Source: JBHELB01 sp041859045 (lineage in GTDB: Bacteria > Hydrogenedentota > Hydrogenedentia > Hydrogenedentales > SLHB01). From it: a DNA stretch of 64,000 nucleotides. The notes beneath the pieces are model-generated. The model was not told the DNA's origin and searched no databases. It worked only from the letters and a program-made list of their open reading frames with translations. Shown here in pieces: positions 15,700-23,835 of the stretch. Within the stretch, counting starts at the first letter, position 1; the number at the start of each line of letters is the position of its first letter. Where the stretch lies: positions 12,516 through 76,515 of the forward strand of contig JBHELB010000068.1 of assembly GCA_041859045.1 (NCBI GenBank). The letters are read 5' to 3'. The position numbers and the translations under genes are program-made.

Positions 15700-18600
15700 A
15701 TGAAAACACGCTCACCCTTGATTGGCTCTCTCGTACTGGCAACAGCGCTTGTAGTCCTGGCGCTGCCTGCGGTGGCGTTAACACCGCCACCGCCAAGATT
15801 TGACCCGAACCTGATCGCCGTAGCCGACACCAACAACGACGAGCAGGTAACTTTCGATGAGGCGAAAGCGAAGCTGCCTTCGCTTACGCAAGAACAATTT
15901 GACCGGATGGATGCGAATCACGATGGGGTGTTGACCCTTGAAGATGCTTCCATGCCCAGTCCAGCCGACATACTTCGGCGTCTGCTGACATTGGCCTATG
16001 GAAACGATGACTACAGCGTTACCTTTGCTGAGATGCAGGCGCTGATGTCGGAATTGAACCAGGCACAGTTCGACGAAATGGACCGGAACGACGACGGCGC
16101 GCTGACGTGGCAAGACTTGCCGATGGCCGCGCCGTATTGGCCGCTGCCGGTACTCTACGATTTTCTCCAGCATCTTGACGCGAATCACGACGGTCAGGTC
16201 ACTCTTGCGGAGGCCGAAGCGCAGTTGCTGGTGATTCCGTATGGTCTATTCAACGCATTGGATCGGAACGACGACGGCGTGCTCTCGCTGGCCGATGTGC
16301 CGGAGATCGCGCCAACAGGTCCGGCGGACGCCCTGAAGCGACTGATCGAAGAAGCCGATACGAACGACGACGGTACCGTGACGTTCGAGGAAGCGCAGGC
16401 CAAGATTCCCGCATTAACGCAGGAGAAGTTTAACTTCTTGGACCGCAACGGCGACGGTGTGTTGACGGCGGATGACCTCCCCGATCTGCCTCCGCTGAGC
16501 CCGCTGGACATTCTCAAGAAGATCGTGCATGAAGCCGACGCGAATGAGGATGGTGCGGTGAGTTTTGACGAAGCGAAGGCGCTGTGGCCCGCGTTGACGC
16601 AGGAGCAGTTCGATCAATTCGATCAAAACGACGATGGCGTCTTGAGCGAGGCCGATCTCCCCGCGGGACCGCCGAGTCCTCAGGACATTCTACAGAAGCT
16701 GCTCAATGAAGCCGATACCAACAGCGACGGCGCGATCAGCTTCGAGGAAGCAGTCGCTATCGTTCCCGCGCTTACGCAAGAGCAGTTCGACAAACTCGAC
16801 CGCAACGACGACGGCGTGCTGACGTTGCAGGATGTGCCGGATCAACCCGGTACGGGCCCTGTTGCGGCGCTGGAATTTCTGTTACGTGAGGCCGACGCCA
16901 ACGGCGATCATCAACTGAGCCTCGAAGAGGTGCAGGCGCTGCTACCGAATCTCACGCAGGAACAGTTCGATGAACTTGACCGCAACGACGACGGCGTGCT
17001 GACCGGCGCCGATCTGCCGTTGCCGCCCGTCGAAAACGTGGGCGCGCGCATTGTGTGGTTGCTGCGCAACGCGGATGCAAACAGCGACAACGCGCTGACG
17101 CTCGAAGAGCTTCAAGCCGTGTTTCCGAATTTTACTCAGGCCGCATTCGATTACCTCGATCGCAACGACGACGGCGTACTCAGCCCTACGGACGCGCCGT
17201 TGGGCCCGCCGGCCGATCCGCTTGAGCTGTTGAAGGCATTGCTGCGCGCGGCCGACGCGGACAAGGACGGCAATGTGACCTTCGACGAACTGAAGGCGCT
17301 TTGTCCGGAACTGTCGCAAGAGCGGTTCGACGAGATGGACCGCAACGACGACGGTGTGCTCAATGGCGACGATTTTCCCGAGCGCCCGGAGGACGGGCTT
17401 GAACACCTGTTGGAGGTCTTGCGCAGTGCGGATGCCAATAGCGACAAGCAGGTAACCTTCGAAGAGTTGAGCGCGAAGGTCCCGGGGCTGACGCAAGAGC
17501 AGTTTGATAAGCTGGACCGCAACGGCGATGGCGTCATCAGCGCCGCCGACCTGCCTGAACCCGGTGATATCGATCCATTCCGGATCGTCGTCAAACTGTT
17601 GCACGAAGCCGATGCGGACGACGATGGACAGGTCACGTTCGCGGAGGCGCAGGCGCTGTTCGAGGGCCTGACACAGGAGAAGTTCGACGCGCTGGACCGC
17701 AACGACGACGGCGTGCTGACACCCGCCGATGTGCCGATGCCGCCCGCCGGGGACCTGCTGGGACGTTTGGTGTGGTTCCTGAACATGGCCGACGCGGACA
17801 GCAACCAGCAGGTTACGCTGGCCGAAATCCAGGCGCTTGTGCCGGAATTCACGCAAGAGGCGTTCGACGCACTCGACAAGAACGACGACGGCGTGTTGAG
17901 CCCGGCCGATCTGCCGTCGCGTCCCCCGGAGAATCCCGAAGAGGCCCTGCGCCGTTTGCTGCGTGAAGCCGACGCGAACGACGACGGCCAAGTGACCTTC
18001 GACGAACTGAAGACGCTTGCCCCGGAAGTGACACAAGAGCAGTTCGACGCGCTGGACAAGAACGATGACGGTGTTTTGACGGAAGCCGACATCCCGGATT
18101 TTCCCGATAGCCCGATGGAGTGGCTGCTGCGTTTCCTGGCGAAGGCCGACGCGAACGCGGACGGACAGGTGACCTTCGCGGAATTCCAGGCGGTCGTACC
18201 CGACGGCACGCAGGAGCAGTTCGACACGCTCGATCAGAATGACGACGGCGTCATTACGCGTGAAGACCTGCCCAAGCCGCCTGTCGACCCGCTCAAGCGA
18301 TTCATCGAACTGCTGAAAGAAGCCGATGCCGATGAAAACGGCGAGGTGACCTTCGACGAACTGAAGGCGGTTGCGCCCGACCTGACGCAAGAGCAGTTCG
18401 ATACGCTGGACAAGAACGACGATGGCGTCATCACGCGGAACGACCTGCCGCAGCCTCCTCGGGATCCGCGCGTGTGGCTGCTCGACAAGTTGCGCGAGGC
18501 GGACGCGAACGGGGATGGGCAAGTGACCTTTGACGAACTGAATGCGTTATTGCCAGACCTGACGCAGGAACGCTTCGATGAGTTCGACCGCAACGACGAC

Positions 18601-19029
18601 GGTGTGCTCACCGAGGCCGACATTCCGGAAACGCCGTTGCCCCCCGATAGCGACAGTCGCAAGGCGTTGCTGCGGGCGCTGGTGCGCGCGGACCTCAACC
18701 GCGACGGCCGACTTGAGTTCAGCGAGATCCAGAGCGTATTTCCCGACGCGCCGAGCGAACTGCTCGACGAGGTCGACACGAACGACGACTGGGTGATCAC
18801 GCGCGCCGAACTCATGGCCGCGCTGGGTATTAGCGAAGGCGGCCAGCCCATCGTGCCGCCGCAGGACATCGACGCCAACGGCGCAACGAACGCCATCGAC
18901 GTGCAGCATACGATCAATCAGATTCTGGGATTCTCGAGCGATCTCTTGTTGCCCGATGTTGACGGCAACGACACATGCAACGTCGTGGACGTGCAACAAA
19001 TCATCAATCGCATCCTAGGGCTGGGGTAA
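15700..19029 (+). CDS. Secreted giant EF-hand repeat protein with dockerin-like end
   Basis: The 1109-residue protein starts with a signal peptide (KTRSPLIGSLVLATALVVLA, cut near ALA-LTPPP). From residue 43 it consists of 17 tandem units of about 60 residues. Each unit has two EF-hand loops: D-A/T-N-x-D-G-x-V-T-F-x-E and, after a TQEQFD helix, LDRNDDGVLTxxDLP. Units are joined by a Pro-rich linker and a WLLR/LLKLL-type helix. That makes 34 calcium loops. The end (DIDANGATNAIDVQHTINQI and DVDGNDTCNVVDVQQIINRI) has the paired loop-helix pattern of a dockerin type I domain. A large extracellular calcium-binding or scaffold role is likely, but no enzyme domain is present. It has its own promoter and a strong terminator. 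Confidence 0.85.
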   Translation: MKTRSPLIGSLVLATALVVLALPAVALTPPPPRFDPNLIAVADTNNDEQVTFDEAKAKLPSLTQEQFDRMDANHDGVLTLEDASMPSPADILRRLLTLAYGNDDYSVTFAEMQALMSELNQAQFDEMDRNDDGALTWQDLPMAAPYWPLPVLYDFLQHLDANHDGQVTLAEAEAQLLVIPYGLFNALDRNDDGVLSLADVPEIAPTGPADALKRLIEEADTNDDGTVTFEEAQAKIPALTQEKFNFLDRNGDGVLTADDLPDLPPLSPLDILKKIVHEADANEDGAVSFDEAKALWPALTQEQFDQFDQNDDGVLSEADLPAGPPSPQDILQKLLNEADTNSDGAISFEEAVAIVPALTQEQFDKLDRNDDGVLTLQDVPDQPGTGPVAALEFLLREADANGDHQLSLEEVQALLPNLTQEQFDELDRNDDGVLTGADLPLPPVENVGARIVWLLRNADANSDNALTLEELQAVFPNFTQAAFDYLDRNDDGVLSPTDAPLGPPADPLELLKALLRAADADKDGNVTFDELKALCPELSQERFDEMDRNDDGVLNGDDFPERPEDGLEHLLEVLRSADANSDKQVTFEELSAKVPGLTQEQFDKLDRNGDGVISAADLPEPGDIDPFRIVVKLLHEADADDDGQVTFAEAQALFEGLTQEKFDALDRNDDGVLTPADVPMPPAGDLLGRLVWFLNMADADSNQQVTLAEIQALVPEFTQEAFDALDKNDDGVLSPADLPSRPPENPEEALRRLLREADANDDGQVTFDELKTLAPEVTQEQFDALDKNDDGVLTEADIPDFPDSPMEWLLRFLAKADANADGQVTFAEFQAVVPDGTQEQFDTLDQNDDGVITREDLPKPPVDPLKRFIELLKEADADENGEVTFDELKAVAPDLTQEQFDTLDKNDDGVITRNDLPQPPRDPRVWLLDKLREADANGDGQVTFDELNALLPDLTQERFDEFDRNDDGVLTEADIPETPLPPDSDSRKALLRALVRADLNRDGRLEFSEIQSVFPDAPSELLDEVDTNDDWVITRAELMAALGISEGGQPIVPPQDIDANGATNAIDVQHTINQILGFSSDLLLPDVDGNDTCNVVDVQQIINRILGLG
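15826..18816 (+). repeat. 17 tandem coding repeats of about 180 bases (EF-hand pairs)
   Basis: The units start near residue 43 and end near residue 1039. Units 1-3 and 17 are most divergent (unit 2 has lost the first calcium loop: AYGNDDYSVTF), while units 5-16 are nearly uniform in the second loop, NDDGVLT or NDDGVIT. The nucleotide sequences differ at many third positions, so the array is not a very recent expansion. Confidence 0.85.
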
Positions 19030-19057
19030 GCCCCATACCGCGGATCTCCGCAACGAC

Positions 19058-19091
19058 CCCATCGCCGAGGGCTCACACCCTCGGCGATGGG
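19058..19091. terminator. Strong bidirectional hairpin terminator
   Basis: CCCATCGCCGAGGG (19058-19071) pairs perfectly with CCCTCGGCGATGGG (19078-19091) around a six-base loop. It fills the space between two convergent genes. Confidence 0.75.
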
Positions 19092-19094
19092 CGT

Positions 19095-20810
19095 TCATGA
19101 AGAATCCATCTCCGGCAAACGCCAAACAGCGACCGCTTGATTTGCGAGCCACATCTGACGCGAATTTATCCGCTCCGGTGTCCATTCCTCGTGCTCAGCG
19201 GCTATTCTCTTAGTAATCTCGAATTCACTTTGCTCGAATACAGCGCGTTTGTCCAAATAGGATGCGTTCCCAATGTCACGGTTTGCTGAAGCGCTGAGCA
19301 CAGTCATATTGCCAAGCCGGTATCGAAGGCGCTCTATCTGATCGTCCGTGAACGAGGTCCACGCGTCTCCGGGATGTTCGGGGAGGATATGCTCGACATT
19401 ATATCTATTGCTCAAGAAGTCAAACTCTGTGTTGGATATATGAGCCTCGATCGCGAAAAGCGCCCAGCGGACGATCTTGCGGCTTCGAGGTGATGTGGTG
19501 CGAATTTCCTTCTCTGCGAACGCGGCGCAAAACGCTTTATCGGACGGATATATAGATCGCAAGGAGCGAATAGTCTCCAAAGCGTTTTTGAACTGTCCAG
19601 ACGCGATTTTTCGCGCGGCCGCATGGTATGCGGCTTCCTGCTCGCTGGGTGTTAAATTGCAGATCACGTTGTACCTGAACGAGATGATTACACACGCACG
19701 GAGTATCCTGGAGAATTCGTTCGCGTCGAACGCGCGATACGCTGATAATAATAGCGGCAGGGGTTGGCGCATCCCAAACATCGTCAGGTTCTCGATGTGA
19801 CGGAGCTGGTTTGCATCCCAATCTCCGCTGCTAGGGTCGTTCAGCGCTCCATATATATCGGCGTCGCGCTCCATGTCGCGCAGCAAATCGAATACGGCAC
19901 CTTTGTCTCTAATCTTATCTCGAACTGTCTTGAAAAGCTCAGCCTCCCGCGTCAACGGATTCCGGCTGTTCCAGGAGACACGCAAGAACTCGGGGACCTT
20001 TTCGCTCCTGAGACTGTCCACGATCGCCTCCCAACGATCCTCGAGCGCGGCCAATTCACGCTCATGCTCGCCAGCGCTGTCAACGACCGAAAAGAGATAG
20101 TTCTTGAGCAGGTCCGTCGATGAAAGGCGCACGCCTCGGGCATTTAGCGTCTCAAACACCTTGAACGCGTTCAACTCGTCCGTCACTGAAATCACGGTGA
20201 AAAACAACCCGTCCGCAACGGCGTCCACAAAGCGGGCAAGATCGGCACCGATTCGAGAATCGACGAAACGCTGATAAATGCGTTCGGCAAACCAGTCAAA
20301 TCCTTTGCGTAGTTGGTGTTCGGAGGCTTTCAGATTGCGCTTCGGGGGGCGCTCAAGTGTGACGAGATAAGTCTGATAGAACCTGTTGTTATGGCGATTG
20401 AGTGTCAGCTTCGAGGTAGTAAGCAAAGTGACGGGGTCGAGGTAGCCAATATATGTCTTTCGCAAGGCGTCAAGACGGCTCTTGTTGCCCTCTGGGTCGA
20501 TGCCGTCGTTTGCAAACCTCTGAAGCGTTTTCAGTACGGCGAGAACAAGCAAACTTAGGGTAGTAATTCGCTGCTGTCCGTCAATGATGTCGTAATGCCG
20601 CTCGTCGGAGGACTGGAGAACTAGGTACCCCATGTAGTGGCTGTCCTCTCCGCCGGGTTCAGTCATGGCGACGATATCTTGCCAAAGTTCCTCCCACTCT
20701 TGCTCGGTCCAAGAGTAGTCGCGTTGAAAAGGTGGAACTCGGTACGACAGCCCGTTCCCCATCAGTTTTCGAAGAGTCTGATTCGAGGTATTGAAATTCG
20801 TTGCCACCAT
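19095..20810 (-). CDS. GmrSD-like DUF262/DUF1524 protein
   Basis: The 571-residue protein joins the two halves of the GmrSD family. The N-terminal DUF262 (GmrS-like, ParB/Srx fold) shows VPPFQRDYSW and IIDGQQRITTL (residues 77-81 DGQQR). The C-terminal DUF1524 (GmrD-like) has an HNH/His-Me nuclease motif in YNVEHILPEHPG (His about 474). Related single-chain proteins are type IV restriction enzymes that cut modified (glucosylated) phage DNA with NTP hydrolysis. Others are uncharacterised, so defence is likely but not certain. The gene looks lower in G+C (about 53% in sampled lines) than its neighbours, which suggests transfer. GAGGAGG lies eight bases before the ATG. Confidence 0.85.
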   Translation of the reverse strand: MVATNFNTSNQTLRKLMGNGLSYRVPPFQRDYSWTEQEWEELWQDIVAMTEPGGEDSHYMGYLVLQSSDERHYDIIDGQQRITTLSLLVLAVLKTLQRFANDGIDPEGNKSRLDALRKTYIGYLDPVTLLTTSKLTLNRHNNRFYQTYLVTLERPPKRNLKASEHQLRKGFDWFAERIYQRFVDSRIGADLARFVDAVADGLFFTVISVTDELNAFKVFETLNARGVRLSSTDLLKNYLFSVVDSAGEHERELAALEDRWEAIVDSLRSEKVPEFLRVSWNSRNPLTREAELFKTVRDKIRDKGAVFDLLRDMERDADIYGALNDPSSGDWDANQLRHIENLTMFGMRQPLPLLLSAYRAFDANEFSRILRACVIISFRYNVICNLTPSEQEAAYHAAARKIASGQFKNALETIRSLRSIYPSDKAFCAAFAEKEIRTTSPRSRKIVRWALFAIEAHISNTEFDFLSNRYNVEHILPEHPGDAWTSFTDDQIERLRYRLGNMTVLSASANRDIGNASYLDKRAVFEQSEFEITKRIAAEHEEWTPERINSRQMWLANQAVAVWRLPEMDSS

Positions 20811-20870
20811 GATTGCCTCCTCGGGGTATTATAGGACCAGTCCAAGCTCGCGGCAATACGCACGCCGGGA

Positions 20871-21320
20871 TTAGGCCTTTTTTCCCCGCGCGCGCTGTTT
20901 GGAGTCGATGAGTTGGCGGTGGGTGAGGTTGAGCAACTGGCCGACGCGGTGGACGATGTGGTCTTCGTGCGCGTCGAGGTGACCGTCGGCAAAGACGACG
21001 CGCCACACCTCGTCCATCACCGATTGCCGCTCGGCCGGGGTGAGCATCTCGTTCAAGGTCCGCGTAAACTGGAATAGATCGGCCCGGGCCGCACGGGCTG
21101 TGCGGGCGGCGGCGATCAGCCCCGCGATTTCCTCCGGCGTCAGCTCAAAACGGCGGGAAAGCACCGATTCGATGGCAGCGCGTTCGTTCTCGCATATCGC
21201 GTCATCCGCCAAGGCTACTTCAAGCAGTACAGCACATGTTGCCACAGGAAGCCGGTCTGCCGGGGCCGATTCGAACTTCGGTTTTTCTCCCAGGAACATA
21301 TCTTTCAGTAATTGAAGCAT
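20871..21320 (-). CDS. TerB-like helical protein
   Basis: The 149-residue product has the TerB-fold pattern of two helical repeats with acidic motifs: VALADDAICENERAAIESVL and VVFADGHLDAHEDHIVHRVG. These match the D-G-x-I/L-x-x-x-E metal-binding turns of the TerB/DUF533 family. Stand-alone TerB domains are linked to tellurite resistance and envelope stress, and often accompany membrane co-chaperones; the function here is unknown. The ATG at 21320 (AGGAC upstream) is preferred over 21365. It is divergent from murC and ends 60 bases before the DUF262 gene, on the same strand. Confidence 0.82.
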   Translation of the reverse strand: MLQLLKDMFLGEKPKFESAPADRLPVATCAVLLEVALADDAICENERAAIESVLSRRFELTPEEIAGLIAAARTARAARADLFQFTRTLNEMLTPAERQSVMDEVWRVVFADGHLDAHEDHIVHRVGQLLNLTHRQLIDSKQRARGKKA

Positions 21321-21417
21321 AATTCGTCCTAACCGCAGTCTGCCCCTAATGAGGCTAATCTGCACTTAACATCATTGCTTTCAACGGTTTATCGCTTGTA
21401 GGCCCTATGTCTATATA

Positions 21418-21435
21418 TTGGGTGATATTACCCAA
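21418..21435. promoter_or_regulatory. Operator-like dyad upstream of murC
   Basis: TTGGGT (21418-21423) and ACCCAA (21430-21435) form an 18-base dyad in the A/T-rich divergent spacer, eight bases upstream of the putative murC -35 element. Position and symmetry suit a repressor or activator site. No matching regulator is known. Confidence 0.35.
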
Positions 21436-21442
21436 AAAGCAC

Positions 21443-21471
21443 TTTATATTGTATTCTCGATATGCTATACT
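21443..21471 (+). promoter_or_regulatory. Extended -10 promoter of murC-ftsQ
   Basis: TATACT (21466-21471) is preceded by TGC, giving an extended -10 element, with TTTATA (21443-21448) 17 bases upstream. The leader to the murC start would be about 45 bases. Confidence 0.6.
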
Positions 21472-21521
21472 CTTTACAACCACAATATGTAGGGAGGGGT
21501 GTCGACCCCCGGGGTATATCT

Positions 21522-22961
21522 GTGAACGGACTGAAACGCAAAGTACATTTCGTCGGCGTCGGAGGAATCGGCATGAGCGGTCTGGCCGAAATTCTCCTAA
21601 ATCTAGGCTACGACATTTCCGGGTCCGACCTCAAGGCGAGCGAGATCACGGAGCGCCTGGAGACGTTGGGGTTGCGCTTTTGCGAGGGGCACGACGCGGC
21701 GAACATCGGCGATGCGGGCATCTTGGTGGTGTCGGCGGCGGTGCAGCCGGACAACCCCGAGGTTGTCACCGCGCGGGAGCGCGGTATTCCCGTGCTACAC
21801 CGGGCGGACCTGCTGGCCGACTTGATGCGTCTCAAGCCGAACGCCGTCGCGGTGGGCGGTACTCACGGCAAGACAACCACAACATCGATGATCAGCGCGA
21901 TCCTCGATCAGGCGAACATCGGCGCGACGACGATCGTGGGCGGCATTTTGCACCGCAGCGGCACGAACGCGCGTTGGGGCACGGGGGAATACCTCGTTGC
22001 CGAGACCGATGAACACGACGGCTCGTTTCTGCGCCTGCGTCCGACGATTAGCGTCGTGACGAACATCGACGCCGAGCACTTGGAGTACTACGGCACCCTC
22101 GACCGCATCAAACGCGCCTTCACGGACTTCTGCAACGGCGTGCCCTTTTTCGGGTACGCCATTCTCTGCGGCGATGACGCGAACACGCGGTCGATCTTGC
22201 CGGAGATCGAGACGGTGTGCCTCACCTACGGTCTTGGCGCAGATGTTTCCCTGCAAGGGGCGAACGTGCAACTGCGCGCGCAAGGACCGGGCACGGACAC
22301 CGTGGCCGGGCGCATCGCGGGGCTGCGCACGGAATTCGATGTTGTTAGCCATGACGAACGTTTCAATGCGCGCGGGCCGCTGGGGCGGCTGCGGATTCAT
22401 GCGTTGGGCGACCACAATGTGCGCAATGCGCTTGCCGCGTGCGCCGTGGGGCTTTGCCTGGGCATGCGGTTCGGTCAGATTGCCGATGGGCTACGGCTCT
22501 ATGATGGTGTGCAGCGCCGTCTGCAGGTGCGTGGCGCCCATCGCGACATCACGATCGTCGAGGATTACGCCCATCATCCCACCGAGATTGCCGCGACGCT
22601 TGATGCGGTGCGGTGCGCCGAGCCGCGACGGGTATTCTGCGTGTTTCAGCCGCACCTGTTCAGCCGTACCAAGTTCTTCACCGAGGACTTCGCGCGCGTG
22701 CTGGCGCGGGCCGATCGCGCCATTGTCACGGATATCTATCCCTCGCGCGAAGAGCCCATGCCGGGCGTGCACGCGAGCATTATCGTCGATGCGGCTCTGG
22801 CGGCGGGTGCGCGCAACGTGGAACTGATGAGCGATATGAACGCTGTACCCGCGCACATCGCGGCGGAGCTTGAGCCCGGCGATGTCGTGTTGGTGCTTGG
22901 CGCCGGGAACATCAATCGCATTTGTGATCCGTTGCTTGCGGAGGTGCGGAAGACGAAATGA
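21522..22961 (+). CDS. murC: UDP-N-acetylmuramate--L-alanine ligase
   Basis: MurC adds L-alanine to UDP-MurNAc, the first peptide step of peptidoglycan synthesis in the cytoplasm. The 479-residue product shows VHFVGVGGIGMSGLAEIL, the P-loop GGTHGKTTTTSM, AETDEHDGSFLRL, the GDHNVRNALAA block, YDGVQRRLQVRG and VEDYAHHPTEIAATL. FQPHLFSRTKFF is the MurC-specific form of the C-terminal motif. I chose the GTG at 21522 because homology begins there and the ATG at 21462 lies within the probable -10 promoter. The stop overlaps ftsQ by four bases (ATGA). Confidence 0.95.
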   Translation: MNGLKRKVHFVGVGGIGMSGLAEILLNLGYDISGSDLKASEITERLETLGLRFCEGHDAANIGDAGILVVSAAVQPDNPEVVTARERGIPVLHRADLLADLMRLKPNAVAVGGTHGKTTTTSMISAILDQANIGATTIVGGILHRSGTNARWGTGEYLVAETDEHDGSFLRLRPTISVVTNIDAEHLEYYGTLDRIKRAFTDFCNGVPFFGYAILCGDDANTRSILPEIETVCLTYGLGADVSLQGANVQLRAQGPGTDTVAGRIAGLRTEFDVVSHDERFNARGPLGRLRIHALGDHNVRNALAACAVGLCLGMRFGQIADGLRLYDGVQRRLQVRGAHRDITIVEDYAHHPTEIAATLDAVRCAEPRRVFCVFQPHLFSRTKFFTEDFARVLARADRAIVTDIYPSREEPMPGVHASIIVDAALAAGARNVELMSDMNAVPAHIAAELEPGDVVLVLGAGNINRICDPLLAEVRKTK

Positions 22962-23746
22962 CCACTACTCACGCCTATCCCGTCCGCGTGCGCCGCAGCG
23001 CACGGCGCAGTTTCTGGACCGCGCTGAACAAGGCGGCGGGATTCGCGTTTCTGCTGGGATTGATTGCCGCGGCGGTGATTGGCGCGCGGCATTACGCGAT
23101 GGAATCCCCGGCGTTTCGCGTGCAGGCCGTGCGCATCGAAGGCGCGGAGTGGCTCAACGAAGCCTATATCCTCGAACAGTCGCTTGTGACCCAGGAAGAC
23201 AACCTCCTTCTTCTCGACGCATCCAGCGTGGAAGCCAACGTATGCCGGATTCCCTATGTGCGCACCTGCGCCGTTTCTCGCATTTTCCCGGACACGCTGG
23301 TGATTCGCATTACCGAGCGCAAGCCCGGCGCCACGCTGCTGGCGCACAACCGCGCTTTTGAGATCGACGAAGACGGCGTCGTGCTGCGCGAACTTAGTAT
23401 CCGCGAATCGCATCCCGGCCCGCTCATTTCGTGCGTGCCCAATCTTGCCGTGGTCGAGCCGGGGCAGCGCATCGAAGAACCCGCGCTGCGGGCGGCGCTG
23501 GAGGTATGGAAGACCTTCACCGCCAGCGAGGCGGCCAAGGGCCTCACGGTATCCGAGATCGCGGCGGTATCGGCCAGCGACCTTCGCATGTATTGCGACG
23601 AACTATCGTATGAAATCCGGTGGAGAGCCGAGGAAATAGACAAGCAAGTGAAGCGTCTCGCGCTGACGTGGGAAACCAAGGGGCGTCCTGCGTTGAGTAA
23701 CGAGTACGTCGATCTGCGCTTCGGACGCGACGTAGCGTGTAAGTGA
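22958..23746 (+). CDS. ftsQ: Cell-division protein FtsQ/DivIB
   Basis: FtsQ is a bitopic inner-membrane protein that links early and late divisome components in the periplasm. The 262-residue product has a basic N-terminal tail, one membrane segment (GFAFLLGLIAAAVIGARHYA, about residues 28-48), then a POTRA domain (FRVQAVRIEGAEWLNEAYIL ... VRTCAVSRIFPDTLVIRITERKP) and a FtsQ domain. Position between murC and ftsZ confirms the assignment. It overlaps murC by four bases. There is no ftsA between it and ftsZ; the 89-base gap contains no gene. Confidence 0.85.
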   Translation: MTTTHAYPVRVRRSARRSFWTALNKAAGFAFLLGLIAAAVIGARHYAMESPAFRVQAVRIEGAEWLNEAYILEQSLVTQEDNLLLLDASSVEANVCRIPYVRTCAVSRIFPDTLVIRITERKPGATLLAHNRAFEIDEDGVVLRELSIRESHPGPLISCVPNLAVVEPGQRIEEPALRAALEVWKTFTASEAAKGLTVSEIAAVSASDLRMYCDELSYEIRWRAEEIDKQVKRLALTWETKGRPALSNEYVDLRFGRDVACK

Positions 23747-23835
23747 GTTCCTCTTCTTCAGCGAGGAGGAATGTGATTTAGGGCTTGAGAACGGAGGGGG
23801 TGCGGACCGACCGCATCAGGCTGGAGGAAGGTTTC

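Noticed and set aside
16942..18522. 526-residue open frame on the minus strand
   Set aside because: Antisense to the EF-hand gene; its repetitive pattern simply mirrors the repeats, with no start signal or family motif.
15826..18816. CRISPR-like regular spacing of repeats
   Set aside because: Period is about 180 bases, the reading frame is open throughout and the repeat is an EF-hand pair, so it is a coding array.
23771..23776. ATG-TGA start-stop element after GAGGAGGA upstream of ftsZ
   Set aside because: The purine tract touches the ATG, so spacing is wrong for initiation; probably chance.
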